From an uncultured Pseudomonadota bacterium (GTDB lineage: Bacteria > Pseudomonadota > Gammaproteobacteria > Burkholderiales > JALYOK01): a stretch of DNA of 64,000 nucleotides. A model generated the notes under the pieces. The model ran no database searches, had not been told where the DNA came from, and saw only the letters and a list, made by a program, of their open reading frames with translations. Position 1 is the stretch's first letter. Every line of letters starts with the position of its first letter. Below are positions 13,189 through 22,089 of this stretch, piece after piece. The translations under genes were made by a program, and so were the position numbers. The stretch lies in contig CADEHE010000001.1 of NCBI GenBank assembly GCA_902826775.1, positions 310,001 through 374,000 of the forward strand, read 5' to 3'.

Positions 13189-13969
13189 CGTAAGCTACTT
13201 GGTCAGCGGGGACACGCGCCAGCACTTCGTTCGCCAAATCACGATATGCCTGCGCGCCTTTGGAATTCGCATCGTGATACATCACCGGCTTGCCGTAGCT
13301 CGGCGCCTCCGCAAGTCGCACGTTGCGTGGGATGACGGTCTTGTACACTTTGGCGCCGAAATGCTGTTCGAGTTGTTCGGAAACTTGTACAGTCAGCGCG
13401 TTGCGTGGATCGAACATGGTGCGCAACAAGCCTTCGATTTCCAATTTCGGATTAAGATTTTTCTTCACCAAGCGAATGGTGTTGACGAGATCGCTCAAAC
13501 CCTCGAGCGCGTAGTACTCGCATTGCATCGGGATTATCACCGCGTCGGCAGCGACCAAGCCGTTCACCGTGAGCAAATTGAGCGCGGGGGGACAGTCGAC
13601 GATGATGAAGGAGTATCGCGACGAAAGCCGCTCCAGATAATGTTTGAGCTGGTATTCCCGCTTGGGTATGTCGATGAGTTCGACTTCTGCACCGGCTAAT
13701 TCACGATTGGCGGGCAGCACATCATATTGCGCCGTTTCGCTGCGCACGATGGCTCGATCAATTGTCACCTGACCGAGCAGCAGTTGATAAACGCCTGAAG
13801 TGAGCGCGGCTTTGTCGATGCCGCTACCGGTGGTTGCATTACCTTGCGGATCGAGATCGACTAACAACACACTTTGTCCCGCAGCCGCCAAGCTCGCCGT
13901 GAGATTCACCGCGGTCGTTGTCTTCCCAACGCCGCCTTTTTGGTTGGCCACCGCGATGACGCGAGTCAT
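13181..13969 (-). CDS. parA: Chromosome-partitioning ATPase ParA (Soj)
   Basis: ParA is the Walker-type ATPase that moves ParB-parS complexes. The 262-residue protein has the deviant Walker A KGGVGKTT at residues 11-18, LLVDLDPQGNAT near 40 and the Walker B region FIIVDCPPALN. The start at 13969 is fixed because the four similar upstream ATGs (14001, 14033, 14065, 14097) are 32 bases apart and out of frame with it. Its ribosome-binding site and first five codons are the template of a tandem repeat described separately. It follows rsmG and probably belongs to the mnmG-rsmG-parA transcript. Confidence 0.97.
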   Translation of the reverse strand: MTRVIAVANQKGGVGKTTTAVNLTASLAAAGQSVLLVDLDPQGNATTGSGIDKAALTSGVYQLLLGQVTIDRAIVRSETAQYDVLPANRELAGAEVELIDIPKREYQLKHYLERLSSRYSFIIVDCPPALNLLTVNGLVAADAVIIPMQCEYYALEGLSDLVNTIRLVKKNLNPKLEIEGLLRTMFDPRNALTVQVSEQLEQHFGAKVYKTVIPRNVRLAEAPSYGKPVMYHDANSKGAQAYRDLANEVLARVPADQVAYDA

Positions 13970-14110
13970 CGCGATTCCTTTATTCCGATGACGCGAGTCA
14001 TTGCGATTCCTCTATCCCGATGACGCGAGTCATTGCGATTCCTCTATCCCGATGACGCGAGCCATCGCGATTCCTCTACTCCGATGACACGAGTCATCGA
14101 GATTCCCCGC
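13951..14110 (-). repeat. Tandem 32-bp repeat duplicating the parA translation start
   Basis: Starting at the parA ATG (13969) and going upstream, a 32-bp unit recurs with ATGs at 14001, 14033, 14065 and 14097, giving four extra copies with few substitutions. Each unit has a Shine-Dalgarno-like gaggaa or aaggaa 5 bases before its ATG, then codons for MTRVI or MARVI. The core CGATGACTCGCGTCATCG is a perfect 7-bp stem with a 4-base loop that hides the start codon. The copies at 14065, 14033 and 14001 read as short peptides (such as MTRVIGIEESQ) whose TGA overlaps the next ATG. There are no spacers, so it is not a CRISPR array. Confidence 0.93.
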
Positions 14111-14142
14111 TGCGCTGACTCCGATCATGGCGATGCACAGCT

Positions 14143-14781
14143 CTACGCCGCTTTTAATAAGACTAAGTGCCGCTGCGCATCGCTGCCGGGCAATTGGAGC
14201 GGCAGCACTTTGTCGAGCACGACGCTCGCGGGCAGCTTGGCGATTTCTTCGTACGGATAAACGCCTTTCATCGCCAACATTGTCCCCTGCGGTGCGAGCA
14301 AATGGCGCGCGGCGGCGACGAAATCCGGCAGGTCCGAGAACGCGCGCGAAACGACAATATCGAACAACTCTGCCGGCTTAACGTCTTCGACGCGATCGGC
14401 GATCACGCTCACGTTGTCCAGCTTCAATTCGCTCTTGGCTTGGCGCAGGAACGCCGCCTTCTTGTGATTGCTGTCGAGCAGCGTGACGCTCACGTCTTCA
14501 CGTGCGATCGCCAGCGGGATACCGGGCAATCCGGCACCGCTGCCGATATCGATCACGCGCGCGCCCTGCGGCACATGCGCGACGATGGTGAGGCTGTCGA
14601 GCAGGTGCAGCGTGACCATTTCCTGCGGCTCACGCACTGCCGTCAAGTTGTGCACCTTGTTCCATTTTTCGATGAGCGCGATGTAGTCGAGCAGACGAGC
14701 ATTCGTCGCGTCGTTGAGGACGAGGCCGAGCGTTTTCGCGCCGTTCTGGAGTGCGTGAGAAAGTTCGGGGCGGGAGGACAT
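14143..14781 (-). CDS. rsmG: 16S rRNA (guanine527-N7)-methyltransferase
   Basis: RsmG (GidB) methylates G527 of 16S rRNA. The 212-residue protein has the SAM-binding motif VIDIGSGAGLPGIPLAI at about residues 75-91, LLDSNHKKAAFLRQ after it and the conserved VSRAFSDLPDF. It lies between mnmG (98-base gap) and parA, the usual neighbours. Length matches E. coli (207). Confidence 0.96.
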   Translation of the reverse strand: MSSRPELSHALQNGAKTLGLVLNDATNARLLDYIALIEKWNKVHNLTAVREPQEMVTLHLLDSLTIVAHVPQGARVIDIGSGAGLPGIPLAIAREDVSVTLLDSNHKKAAFLRQAKSELKLDNVSVIADRVEDVKPAELFDIVVSRAFSDLPDFVAAARHLLAPQGTMLAMKGVYPYEEIAKLPASVVLDKVLPLQLPGSDAQRHLVLLKAA

Positions 14782-14879
14782 TTAGTCGATGCTGTTGTTT
14801 GCAGTTCGCGTTCGAGCTCGGCACACCAAATCGGGCGAAACTTCCGGCGCAATCCTATTGCGCCGCATGTTTTGCACTT

Positions 14880-16796
14880 TCATTGGGACGCCGCCTGCGC
14901 TGAGGACATCGCCCGCGCATGCAACAAGGAACGCTTCTTCAAATGCACCAGCAGCAAGGAAATCGCCGCCGGCGTGATGCCTTGAACACGCGCGGCTTGG
15001 CCGACGGTTTCGGGGCGATGTTGGTTGAGCTTCTGCTGCACCTCTTTCGACAAGCCCTGCACTTGCAAGTAGTCGATGTCCGGCGGCAAACGTGTTTGCT
15101 CTTGGCCAACTTGGCGCGCCACTTCGTCTTTCTGGCGTGAAATGTAGCCGTCGTACTTCGCCCCTATTTCTACTTGTTCGGCGACGAACGGGTCGGCGAC
15201 GGCCACGCCAGCACCCGGCAAGGCAAGCACTTGTGCATAGTTCAAATTCGGCCGACGTAGCAGGTCTAACATAGAGTATTCTCTAGTCAGCTGCGCTCCT
15301 ATTAGCTCTTTAGCTTGTTCTGCTGGCAGTATGGCCGGATTGATCCACGTGGAACGTAGCCGTTCGGTCTCGCGCTCAATCGCTTCGCGCTTGGTTTCGA
15401 ATTGCGCCCAGCGCGCATCGTCCACCACGCCGAGCTGGCGGCCGGCTTCGGTCAGACGCAAGTCTGCATTGTCCTCGCGCAAGCTCAAGCGGTATTCGGC
15501 GCGGCTGGTGAACATGCGGTAAGGCTCGCTCACCCCGCGCGTAATCAAATCGTCGACGAGCACGCCGAGATAGGCTTGGTCGCGGCGCGGGCACCAGGCT
15601 TCTTGCTCGCTCGCCTGGCGCGCGGCGTTGATGCCAGCCAACAATCCCTGTGCAGCGGCTTCTTCGTAACCGGTCGTGCCGTTAATCTGTCCGGCGAAGA
15701 AAAGTCCTGCAATCGCTTTGGTTTCCAGCGAGGATTTCAGGCCGCGCGGATCGAAATAGTCGTACTCGATGGCGTACCCCGGCCGCAGAATATGGGCGTT
15801 TTCCAGGCCAGGAATGGTGCGGACTAGCGCCAGCTGGACGTCGAACGGCAAACTGGTAGAAATGCCGTTCGGGTATACCTCGTTGGTCGTAAGTCCCTCA
15901 GGTTCAAGGAAAATTTGATGCCGCTCTTTGTCGGCAAAGCGATGGATTTTGTCTTCGATCGACGGGCAGTAGCGTGGACCGACACCTTCAATCACGCCGG
16001 TAAACATCGGCGAGCGGTCTAGTCCTGCGCGGATAATATCGTGCGTGGCGACGTTGGTATGCGTGATCCAGCAGGGCACTTGGCGCGGGTGCATGGCCGC
16101 GCTACCCAGGAAGGAAAACACCGGCACCGGCTCATCGCCCGGCTGCGGTTCGAGCTTTGAATAGTCGATGGTCTTGCCGTCAATACGCGGCGGCGTGCCG
16201 GTCTTCAAGCGACCGACCGGTAGCTTCAGTTCGCGCAATCGCGCCGCCAAACTGACCGCAGGCGGATCGCCGGCGCGCCCGGCTTGGTAATTCTGTAGAC
16301 CAACGTGAATTAGCCCGGCGAGGAAGGTGCCGGCAGTGAGCACCACCGTGCGCCCGCGAAAACGCACGCCAACCTGCGTAACTACGCCAGCCACACTATC
16401 ACGTTCCAACAGCAGATCATCGACTGCCTGTTGAAACAAGGTGAGATTGACCTGATTCTCCAGGCGCGAGCGGATCGCCTGCTTATATAGTGAGCGGTCG
16501 GCCTGAGCGCGCGTGGCGCGCACCGCCGGGCCCTTGCTGGCGTTGAGAATGCGAAATTGAATGCCCGCCTCGTCCGCAGCTAGCGCCATGGCGCCGCCGA
16601 GCGCATCCACCTCCTTAACCAAATGCCCTTTGCCGACCCCACCGATCGAGGGGTTACACGACATCGCGCCGAGGGTTTCGATGCTATGTGTGAGCAACAG
16701 CGTCTTCGCACTGGAACGCGCGGCGGCGAGCGCAGCCTCGGTGCCGGCGTGGCCGCCGCCCACGACGATGACGTCAAACTGGTCAGGGAAATACAT
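14880..16796 (-). CDS. mnmG: tRNA uridine 5-carboxymethylaminomethyl modification enzyme, FAD subunit
   Basis: MnmG works with MnmE (20701-22089 here) to modify the wobble uridine of several tRNAs. The start at 16796 gives a 638-residue protein opening [20 protein letters not shown], the expected FAD-binding N-terminus. The second signature [20 protein letters not shown] is intact. The open frame extends upstream to 16931, but that extension runs through the parS sites and lacks family similarity, so I reject it. Length matches the family (E. coli 629). Confidence 0.96.
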   Translation of the reverse strand: MYFPDQFDVIVVGGGHAGTEAALAAARSSAKTLLLTHSIETLGAMSCNPSIGGVGKGHLVKEVDALGGAMALAADEAGIQFRILNASKGPAVRATRAQADRSLYKQAIRSRLENQVNLTLFQQAVDDLLLERDSVAGVVTQVGVRFRGRTVVLTAGTFLAGLIHVGLQNYQAGRAGDPPAVSLAARLRELKLPVGRLKTGTPPRIDGKTIDYSKLEPQPGDEPVPVFSFLGSAAMHPRQVPCWITHTNVATHDIIRAGLDRSPMFTGVIEGVGPRYCPSIEDKIHRFADKERHQIFLEPEGLTTNEVYPNGISTSLPFDVQLALVRTIPGLENAHILRPGYAIEYDYFDPRGLKSSLETKAIAGLFFAGQINGTTGYEEAAAQGLLAGINAARQASEQEAWCPRRDQAYLGVLVDDLITRGVSEPYRMFTSRAEYRLSLREDNADLRLTEAGRQLGVVDDARWAQFETKREAIERETERLRSTWINPAILPAEQAKELIGAQLTREYSMLDLLRRPNLNYAQVLALPGAGVAVADPFVAEQVEIGAKYDGYISRQKDEVARQVGQEQTRLPPDIDYLQVQGLSKEVQQKLNQHRPETVGQAARVQGITPAAISLLLVHLKKRSLLHARAMSSAQAASQ

Positions 16797-16875
16797 GGAA
16801 CTCGACTGGGCGTGAACGAGCCAGATTCTACGCGAAGGGTTGCCTGGCCCCAAGCTGTTTGGTACGCAAGTCGAG

Positions 16876-16891
16876 TGTTTCACGTGGAACA
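16876..16891. other. parS: parS site 1
   Basis: TGTTTCACGTGGAACA differs at one position from the consensus palindrome TGTTTCACGTGAAACA. It lies in the gap upstream of mnmG, about 3 kb from parA. Confidence 0.88.
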
Positions 16892-16913
16892 TTCTTCTTC
16901 CCCCGCATCTGTC

Positions 16914-16929
16914 TGTTTCACGTGAAACC
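16914..16929. other. parS: parS site 2
   Basis: TGTTTCACGTGAAACC differs from the parS consensus only at the last base. It is 38 bases from site 1, in the same gap. Confidence 0.88.
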
Positions 16930-16997
16930 ATTGACGCGATTCGCGCCCCTTAGTATGTTCGCGATAAAACTAGAACATTCGAGCAAGGACTCATCCC

Positions 16998-17744
16998 ATG
17001 CGCTGCCTCGGCCTCGCTGTACTGGCCATCGTGATCGGCCTCACCGGTTGTGCCACCCCGAACCAACCGGCCGCCGCGAACCCGAATTTCACCAAACCCG
17101 AAGCGCGCACGGCGCTACCGAAAAAGATCGTAGTGCTGCCAGCCGAAGTCCGGGTATCGGAAGTCTCAGCCGGCGGCGTGGTCGAGAAGGTGCAAGCTTG
17201 GACCGACCAAGCTAAGGCGAACATCGATGTCGCGCTGCGCGAGGCGGCAAAGACCAGCGGCGCGTTCGAGCTAGTGGCAGTGCCTGAGCTGAGCCCGGCG
17301 GACAAACAAGCGGTCGAGCAGCACTTAGCGCTCTACGCTCTGGTAGCGGTCGAAGCTTGGACCCACAGCCGTTCGCAAGACCCCGCCTGGGCGCACAAGA
17401 AAGCCAACTTCGATTACACGCTCGGACCCGGTCTTAAATTTCTTCGAGACAAAACTGGGGCGGACGCCGCAATAGTGTTGATATGCGAAGACTACATTTC
17501 CTCCGGCGGCCGCAAAGCAATGCTGGTGTTCGCCACCCTGCTCAGCGCTGCCGCTGGCGTGGTGGCGATACCCCAGGGCGCGCCCTCTTTTGTCAGCGGC
17601 GGCGTCGTTTCGCTCGAGGACGGCAACATCCAATGGTTTAACTACAGCTTGGAACAAGGCTCGGCCGACTTGCGCAACGCGCCCGATGCGAAGCGTATGG
17701 TCGATAGTACCATGCGCTCCTATCCTGGCTTTAGCAAGAAGTGA
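16998..17744 (+). CDS. Lipoprotein of unknown function
   Basis: The 248-residue protein has a lipoprotein signal peptide ending LTGC, with the lipidated Cys at residue 18. The mature part contains KKIVVLPAEVRVSEVSAGG and a stretch GADAAIVLICEDYISSGGRK, a pattern like periplasmic proteins that bundle into an alpha/beta fold. A second hydrophobic segment (LVFATLLSAAAGVVAIPQGA) lies near residue 180. I cannot name a family. The stop overlaps the start of the M48 protease downstream, so they are translated together. A ribosome-binding site (aaggac) precedes the ATG. Confidence 0.85.
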   Translation: MRCLGLAVLAIVIGLTGCATPNQPAAANPNFTKPEARTALPKKIVVLPAEVRVSEVSAGGVVEKVQAWTDQAKANIDVALREAAKTSGAFELVAVPELSPADKQAVEQHLALYALVAVEAWTHSRSQDPAWAHKKANFDYTLGPGLKFLRDKTGADAAIVLICEDYISSGGRKAMLVFATLLSAAAGVVAIPQGAPSFVSGGVVSLEDGNIQWFNYSLEQGSADLRNAPDAKRMVDSTMRSYPGFSKK

Positions 17745-18913
17745 GCACCAGCTTACACGCTCTGCGGTGGCTACTCGCCGGTAGCCTAATGAGCGTCTGT
17801 GTTTCCGCCGCCGCGCAAAACCGTCCGGAGCCGCAGAAGCTCACGCCCTTCGCTGAGGCCGCCGCCGTCAACCAAATCGACGAGTACGAGCAGCGTCTTT
17901 GGACCCAGGCAAAAGAGGCGGACCAGGCCATCGACAAGGCCGACCTGCTGCTGCGCCAGCAAGAAACCGATGCGTACTTGCAAAGCATTGCCGACAAGCT
18001 CTATCCGGAATTCACCGGCCGCATCGCGCTGCACGTGTTCCGCGCACCGCAGGCGAATGCGTTCTGCTTGCCCAACGGCAGCATCTATATCAATCAGGGC
18101 TTGATCGCCCGCATGGAGAACGAAGCACAACTCGCCTCCGTGATCGGTCACGAGATTGCGCACTTCACGCATCGCCACTCGTACGCCAACACCAATACCG
18201 TCAAGAGCGCCGCCGCGTTCGCCAGTGTAGCCGGGTTACTGGGCGGAGGAATCATCAGTGATTTGCTTGCAATCTCATCTATCACCGGATACTCCCGCGA
18301 GCTAGAGCGAGAGGCGGATGCTGTCGGCTTCCAGCGCATGGTCAAAGCCGGCTACGATCCGCGCGAAGCCACTAAGGTCTTCACGCTGTTACGCGACGAG
18401 GCGAAGGCGCTGGATTCCAAAGAGCCGTTCTTGTTCGCTTCGCACCCAAAACTGCAAGAGCGCATCGACAACTTCGCTCGCTTAGCCGCTAAATACGCTG
18501 GCGGCGGTGACGCGGGCGTCGAGCGCTTCGACGCCGCCACGCTAGCGCTACGCAACGCTTCTTTGGAAATGGATCTATCTATGAACCGCCAAGCGGTGGT
18601 GATCCAGGTGTTGGAGAACGCCGAACGCCGCAATCGCTTTTCGCGCGAAGCGGATTATTTTCTCGGCGAAGCCTATCGCTTGCGCGGCAAAGATGGCGAC
18701 GAAAAACTCGCGCGCGCCGCCTACGAACGCGCGCTCGCGAAGGTGCCCGAGTTCGCACCCAGCTATCGCGCGCTCGGCATCCTGGCCATGAAAAACAAAG
18801 AATTTGGCAGCGCCGCGCAGCACTTCGAAAAGTACTTGGCGCTGGCACCGACGGCGAAAGATCGCGCTTATGTCGAGCAGTACTACGCAATGGTGAAAGA
18901 CAAATTGAAATGA
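17741..18913 (+). CDS. M48 family zinc metalloprotease with C-terminal TPR segment (BepA/YfgC-like)
   Basis: This is probably a periplasmic quality-control protease for outer-membrane proteins. The 390-residue protein has a signal peptide (LLAGSLMSVCVSAAAQ), the zinc-binding HEIAH in SVIGHEIAHFTHRHS and the third ligand in ELEREADAVGF. About 150 C-terminal residues look like TPR helices (APSYRALGILAMKNKEFGSA). The GTG start overlaps the previous stop (GTGA), and its own stop overlaps the next ATG (ATGA). The flanking lipoproteins may be partners or cofactors. The family call is firm; the exact substrate is not. Confidence 0.9.
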   Translation: MSTSLHALRWLLAGSLMSVCVSAAAQNRPEPQKLTPFAEAAAVNQIDEYEQRLWTQAKEADQAIDKADLLLRQQETDAYLQSIADKLYPEFTGRIALHVFRAPQANAFCLPNGSIYINQGLIARMENEAQLASVIGHEIAHFTHRHSYANTNTVKSAAAFASVAGLLGGGIISDLLAISSITGYSRELEREADAVGFQRMVKAGYDPREATKVFTLLRDEAKALDSKEPFLFASHPKLQERIDNFARLAAKYAGGGDAGVERFDAATLALRNASLEMDLSMNRQAVVIQVLENAERRNRFSREADYFLGEAYRLRGKDGDEKLARAAYERALAKVPEFAPSYRALGILAMKNKEFGSAAQHFEKYLALAPTAKDRAYVEQYYAMVKDKLK

Positions 18914-19554
18914 GAACGCCTGAACAGCGCTGCGGTCGAGGCACAGAAACGCCAATCAGAGCGCGCGCATCGCAAGGTGCTTCGCTTCGTGCTTCAGTGC
19001 GTGTGCCTCTCGCCCTTATTCTCACCTTCGCGCTCAGTGCCTGCGCCCCGATCGGCTGGCAGCGCTACGAGCAAGCAACCGAAGTCGAACACGCATCGAA
19101 AAACTTCAAAGTCACGTTGCCCGCCAACTGGGTGCGTTACAACCAAGCGCAACGCGACGTCATCATCATCACGCGCGACGGCTTGCGCGTGCAGCAGATC
19201 ATGGCCGCCTATGCACCGCACGATAAAGCGTTCGATAAGATCAAGAAGATATCCGCCGAGACCATGCTCCCGGCGGAGCTGGCCGAGCTGCAAATCGCCG
19301 AGATGAAAGCGCTCGGCAATCTTTCCAATTTAGAAGTGCTGGAGAACACGCCGACCCAACTCGGCGGATTGCCCGCTTTTCACGTACTGACGCAATTCAA
19401 GAACAACGACGGTCTGGTGCTCAAAATCGAAATGGTCGGCGCCGTAAACGCCAAGGGCTACTACCTGATGCAATACCAGGCCCCAGACCTACATTTCTTT
19501 CTACGCGACCGCGCCGCGTTTCAAAACATCGCCGCCAGCTTTATTCCCCAATAG
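18910..19554 (+). CDS. Lipoprotein of unknown function, coupled to the M48 protease
   Basis: The 214-residue protein has a lipobox LSAC with Cys45. The n-region before the hydrophobic core is long if the ATG at 18910 is used. An in-frame GTG at 18997 would give a normal signal peptide with Cys16, so the start is uncertain. The mature part (SKNFKVTLPANWVRYNQAQR, then LGGLPAFHVLTQF) resembles small periplasmic proteins of the PsbP/MOG1-like shape, but I make no functional claim. It ends just before an inverted repeat at 19561-19598. Confidence 0.8.
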   Translation: MRTPEQRCGRGTETPIRARASQGASLRASVRVPLALILTFALSACAPIGWQRYEQATEVEHASKNFKVTLPANWVRYNQAQRDVIIITRDGLRVQQIMAAYAPHDKAFDKIKKISAETMLPAELAELQIAEMKALGNLSNLEVLENTPTQLGGLPAFHVLTQFKNNDGLVLKIEMVGAVNAKGYYLMQYQAPDLHFFLRDRAAFQNIAASFIPQ

Positions 19555-19560
19555 CTTGTA

Positions 19561-19598
19561 GGAAACGCTGCCTTCCGCCACTAAACGGCAACGTTTCC
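19561..19598. other. Inverted repeat after the M48 operon
   Basis: ggaaacgctgcc and ggcaacgtttcc form an 11-bp stem with one mismatch and a 14-base loop, 7 bases after the stop at 19554. There is no T-run. It could be a weak terminator or an operator for the PilZ gene. The rest of the 19555-19775 gap shows nothing else clear. Confidence 0.4.
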
Positions 19599-19775
19599 GA
19601 CATGGACAAACGCACGCTTTCTGACATCAGCGGTGCCGGGAGTGGACGCACAAGCTATTGACTAGAAAAGCGAATCCAGGGAATGGGCAGGAAATCGCCA
19701 GGTATTCCGACTTTAGATCGAAGCCCCTGGGCCGATAATCCTCCCAACAGCAACATCCAAGCAACGGAGCAACAA

Positions 19776-20558
19776 ATGAACTTGCAACTCGCCCTGAAAA
19801 ACGCGCCGAAGTCTGCGCCAAAAGTGCCCTACGATCTGGAAGTGATTCCGCTGCTGCGCAAGGTAAAACGTGCCGGAGCGTTGATCGCGGTTCACAACGA
19901 GGGCGCTTGTGATCCGGTGCTCGCTTCGATAAAGGAAGTCAATGGCGCGACCGGGCGTTTGAGCTTGATCTGCAAAGGCGATCCCGCGCATGTGCACGCG
20001 CTGCTCGCATCGGAGAGCGTTACCGTCAACGCACTGAGCGGTACGACCAAGCTGCAATTCCGCGTTGCAAATCTCACCATCGTCAGCGCCGAGCCGGAAG
20101 TGGAAATCGAAGTCGAACTCGGCGAGCACATGCTAAGCTACGACCGCCGCCGCTTCTATCGCATGGCCGTCCCGGTCGCGGAGCATGTGCGCTGTATGAT
20201 CTCACTGGTCGCTGAAGGCGGCGCGCTTGCCCACCTGCAAATGGGCGTGCTCGATATTAGCGAAGGCGGCGTGTCGCTGCTGTGCAATCCAACTTTGCTC
20301 GATTTGACCCCGGGTACGCGCTACCGCGATTGCCGCATCGAACTACCGGATACAGAAAGCTTCGTAGTGACTCTGGAAGTGCGCAACGTCGTGCAGCATG
20401 ATGGCGACAGCGCCAACCACTGGGTGCGTCTCGGCTGCGCGTTCGTCGATATGAGCGGTGTCGAACAAATGCTCATCCGCCACTACATCGATCGCCTCGA
20501 ATACCAATGGCGCGATTGGTTACCGAGCCTAGATTTCGCCGAGCAAATGGCGGCGTAG
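19776..20558 (+). CDS. YcgR-like PilZ-domain protein (c-di-GMP receptor)
   Basis: The protein likely binds cyclic di-GMP. From the ATG at 19776 (preceded by ggagc) it has 260 residues. An N-terminal YcgR-type domain covers about 20-115, and a PilZ domain begins at YDRRRFYRMAVP (the RxxxR motif) with DISEGGVSLL (the DxSxxG motif) following. Both c-di-GMP-binding motifs are present. The frame opens further upstream, but no ribosome-binding site supports that start. It stands alone before a strong terminator. A flagellar-brake or surface-polysaccharide role would fit, but no flagellar genes are near. Confidence 0.88.
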   Translation: MNLQLALKNAPKSAPKVPYDLEVIPLLRKVKRAGALIAVHNEGACDPVLASIKEVNGATGRLSLICKGDPAHVHALLASESVTVNALSGTTKLQFRVANLTIVSAEPEVEIEVELGEHMLSYDRRRFYRMAVPVAEHVRCMISLVAEGGALAHLQMGVLDISEGGVSLLCNPTLLDLTPGTRYRDCRIELPDTESFVVTLEVRNVVQHDGDSANHWVRLGCAFVDMSGVEQMLIRHYIDRLEYQWRDWLPSLDFAEQMAA

Positions 20559-20579
20559 CCCGATCCTGCTCCTGTACTA

Positions 20580-20616
20580 AGAACAACGGCGCCCATCAGG
20601 CGCCGTTGTTCTTTTC
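20580..20616 (+). terminator. Rho-independent terminator after the PilZ gene
   Basis: A perfect 13-bp GC-rich stem (gaacaacggcgcc / ggcgccgttgttc) with a 5-base loop is followed by TTTT. It lies between convergent genes and could also slow leftward transcription from mnmE. Confidence 0.92.
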
Positions 20617-20700
20617 TATTGCGGGCAGGGAAGTTAGCGCGCTGCACCATCCGCCGGCGAAGAGAACCTCCCGCTTCTCGTTGTAAGTTCCTCCGACACC

Positions 20701-22089
20701 CTACTTGCCGATGCAGAAGCGCGAGAAGATTTCTCCGAGTAGATCATCGGCCGTGAACTCGCCCGTGATCGAACCCAATTCGCGCTGCGCCAGGCGCAAC
20801 TCTTCCGCCAGGAGCTCCAAGTTAGAAATCCTATTCTTGGCGGTTTCAACGTGAGTGTGTGCTCGCACCAGTGCCTGAACATGACGCTCTCGCGCCATCA
20901 GCGCGTGCTCTGCGCCCGCACGCCAACCGGCATGCTCCAGGATGGCCCGGCCTAGATCCGCTACGCCCGCGCCGGTTTTGGCGGATACGGCTAGCGCCGG
21001 CGTTGTTAAGAAATCCAGATCGCCGAGCAAATCGATTTTGTTGATCACTTCGATGAGGGCCAGCTCCGCCGGCAGCGAGCGCCGGACCTTATCCGCCCGA
21101 TCTTCATTGAGCCGGGCCGCATCACGCACCAACAATCCCAGATCGGCTTTGGCGGCCTCGCCGTGGGTGCGCTCGATGCCGATGCGCTCGACCTCGTCCG
21201 AACTCTCGCGCAGCCCCGCGGTGTCAACGATGTGGATCGGTACGCCCTCGATCGTAATGTGCTGGCGCAGGCTATCTCGCGTGGTGCCCGGCATCGCCGT
21301 GACGATGGCAAGGTCCTCGCCAGCAAGCCGGTTGAGCAAGCTCGACTTGCCGACATTGGGTTCGCCTAAAATGACAACGCGTAGGCCTGATCTAAGTAGC
21401 ACGCCTTGTTTAGCCTGTGCAAGTACTAACTTCATCGCCGCATTAATACGCTTCAGCTTGCCGGCGACGTCATGGCTACGGACGAATTCAATATCCTCCT
21501 CAGGGAAATCCAGGCTAGCTTCAACGAACATGCGCAGTTCGACGAGCGCGTTCGTCATCTCCGCAATCTTGGCGGAGAACTCCCCGGAAAGAGATCGGAT
21601 TGCGCTTTTCGCCGCTTGTGCGCTGGCGGCATCGATTAGATCGGCCACCGCTTCCGCCTGCGCCAAGTCAAGCTTGTTGTTCAAAAATGCGCGCTTACTG
21701 AACTCGCCCGGTTCGGCGAGCCGGCAGCCCAGGGCGACACAGCGCTGCAGCAAGAGCTGCAACACCGCGTCCCCGCCATGACCTTGCAGCTCGAGTACAT
21801 CCTCCCCTGTGTAGGAATGTGGAGCGCGGTAGAAGACGGCGATGCCTTGGTCGATTAAGCCGCCGTCGGCCGCACAAAATGCTCGATAACTCGCTTGCCG
21901 CGGGGCTAGCTCCGCGCCGGTCACGCCGTGAACGACCGCCCTGGCGGCGGGCCCAGAAACACGCACGACGCCGATGCCGGCGCGCCCGGGCGCGGTCGCG
22001 ACGGCGACGATGGTGTCGCGAGCAGGCGTGGGAGCCTCGTGTGTTACTTGGCCGGCTTCTTGTCGCCGTACATGCGCATCACTTGCCAC
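20701..22089 (-). CDS. mnmE: tRNA modification GTPase MnmE (start uncertain)
   Basis: MnmE is the GTPase partner of MnmG for wobble-uridine modification. It has the N-terminal fold beginning DTIVAVATAPGRAGIGVVRV, the P-loop GEPNVGKSSLLN, TAMPGTTRD, DTAGLRES and the C-terminal CIGK with its conserved Cys. Homologs start a few residues before DTIVA, but between that point and the yidC stop no ATG, GTG or TTG exists in frame. The nearest is a GTG at 22089, which overlaps yidC by 46 bases and adds about 24 residues. I use it provisionally. It is last in the rpmH-rnpA-yidD-yidC-mnmE operon. Confidence 0.93.
   Translation of the reverse strand: MASDAHVRRQEAGQVTHEAPTPARDTIVAVATAPGRAGIGVVRVSGPAARAVVHGVTGAELAPRQASYRAFCAADGGLIDQGIAVFYRAPHSYTGEDVLELQGHGGDAVLQLLLQRCVALGCRLAEPGEFSKRAFLNNKLDLAQAEAVADLIDAASAQAAKSAIRSLSGEFSAKIAEMTNALVELRMFVEASLDFPEEDIEFVRSHDVAGKLKRINAAMKLVLAQAKQGVLLRSGLRVVILGEPNVGKSSLLNRLAGEDLAIVTAMPGTTRDSLRQHITIEGVPIHIVDTAGLRESSDEVERIGIERTHGEAAKADLGLLVRDAARLNEDRADKVRRSLPAELALIEVINKIDLLGDLDFLTTPALAVSAKTGAGVADLGRAILEHAGWRAGAEHALMARERHVQALVRAHTHVETAKNRISNLELLAEELRLAQRELGSITGEFTADDLLGEIFSRFCIGK

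Noticed and set aside
13951-14110. The parA-upstream array as a CRISPR or REP element
   Set aside because: Units are contiguous without spacers, and each copies the parA start region, which explains the pattern better.
16797-16931. N-terminal extension of mnmG
   Set aside because: It runs through both parS sites and adds residues unlike the family; the ATG at 16796 gives the normal protein.
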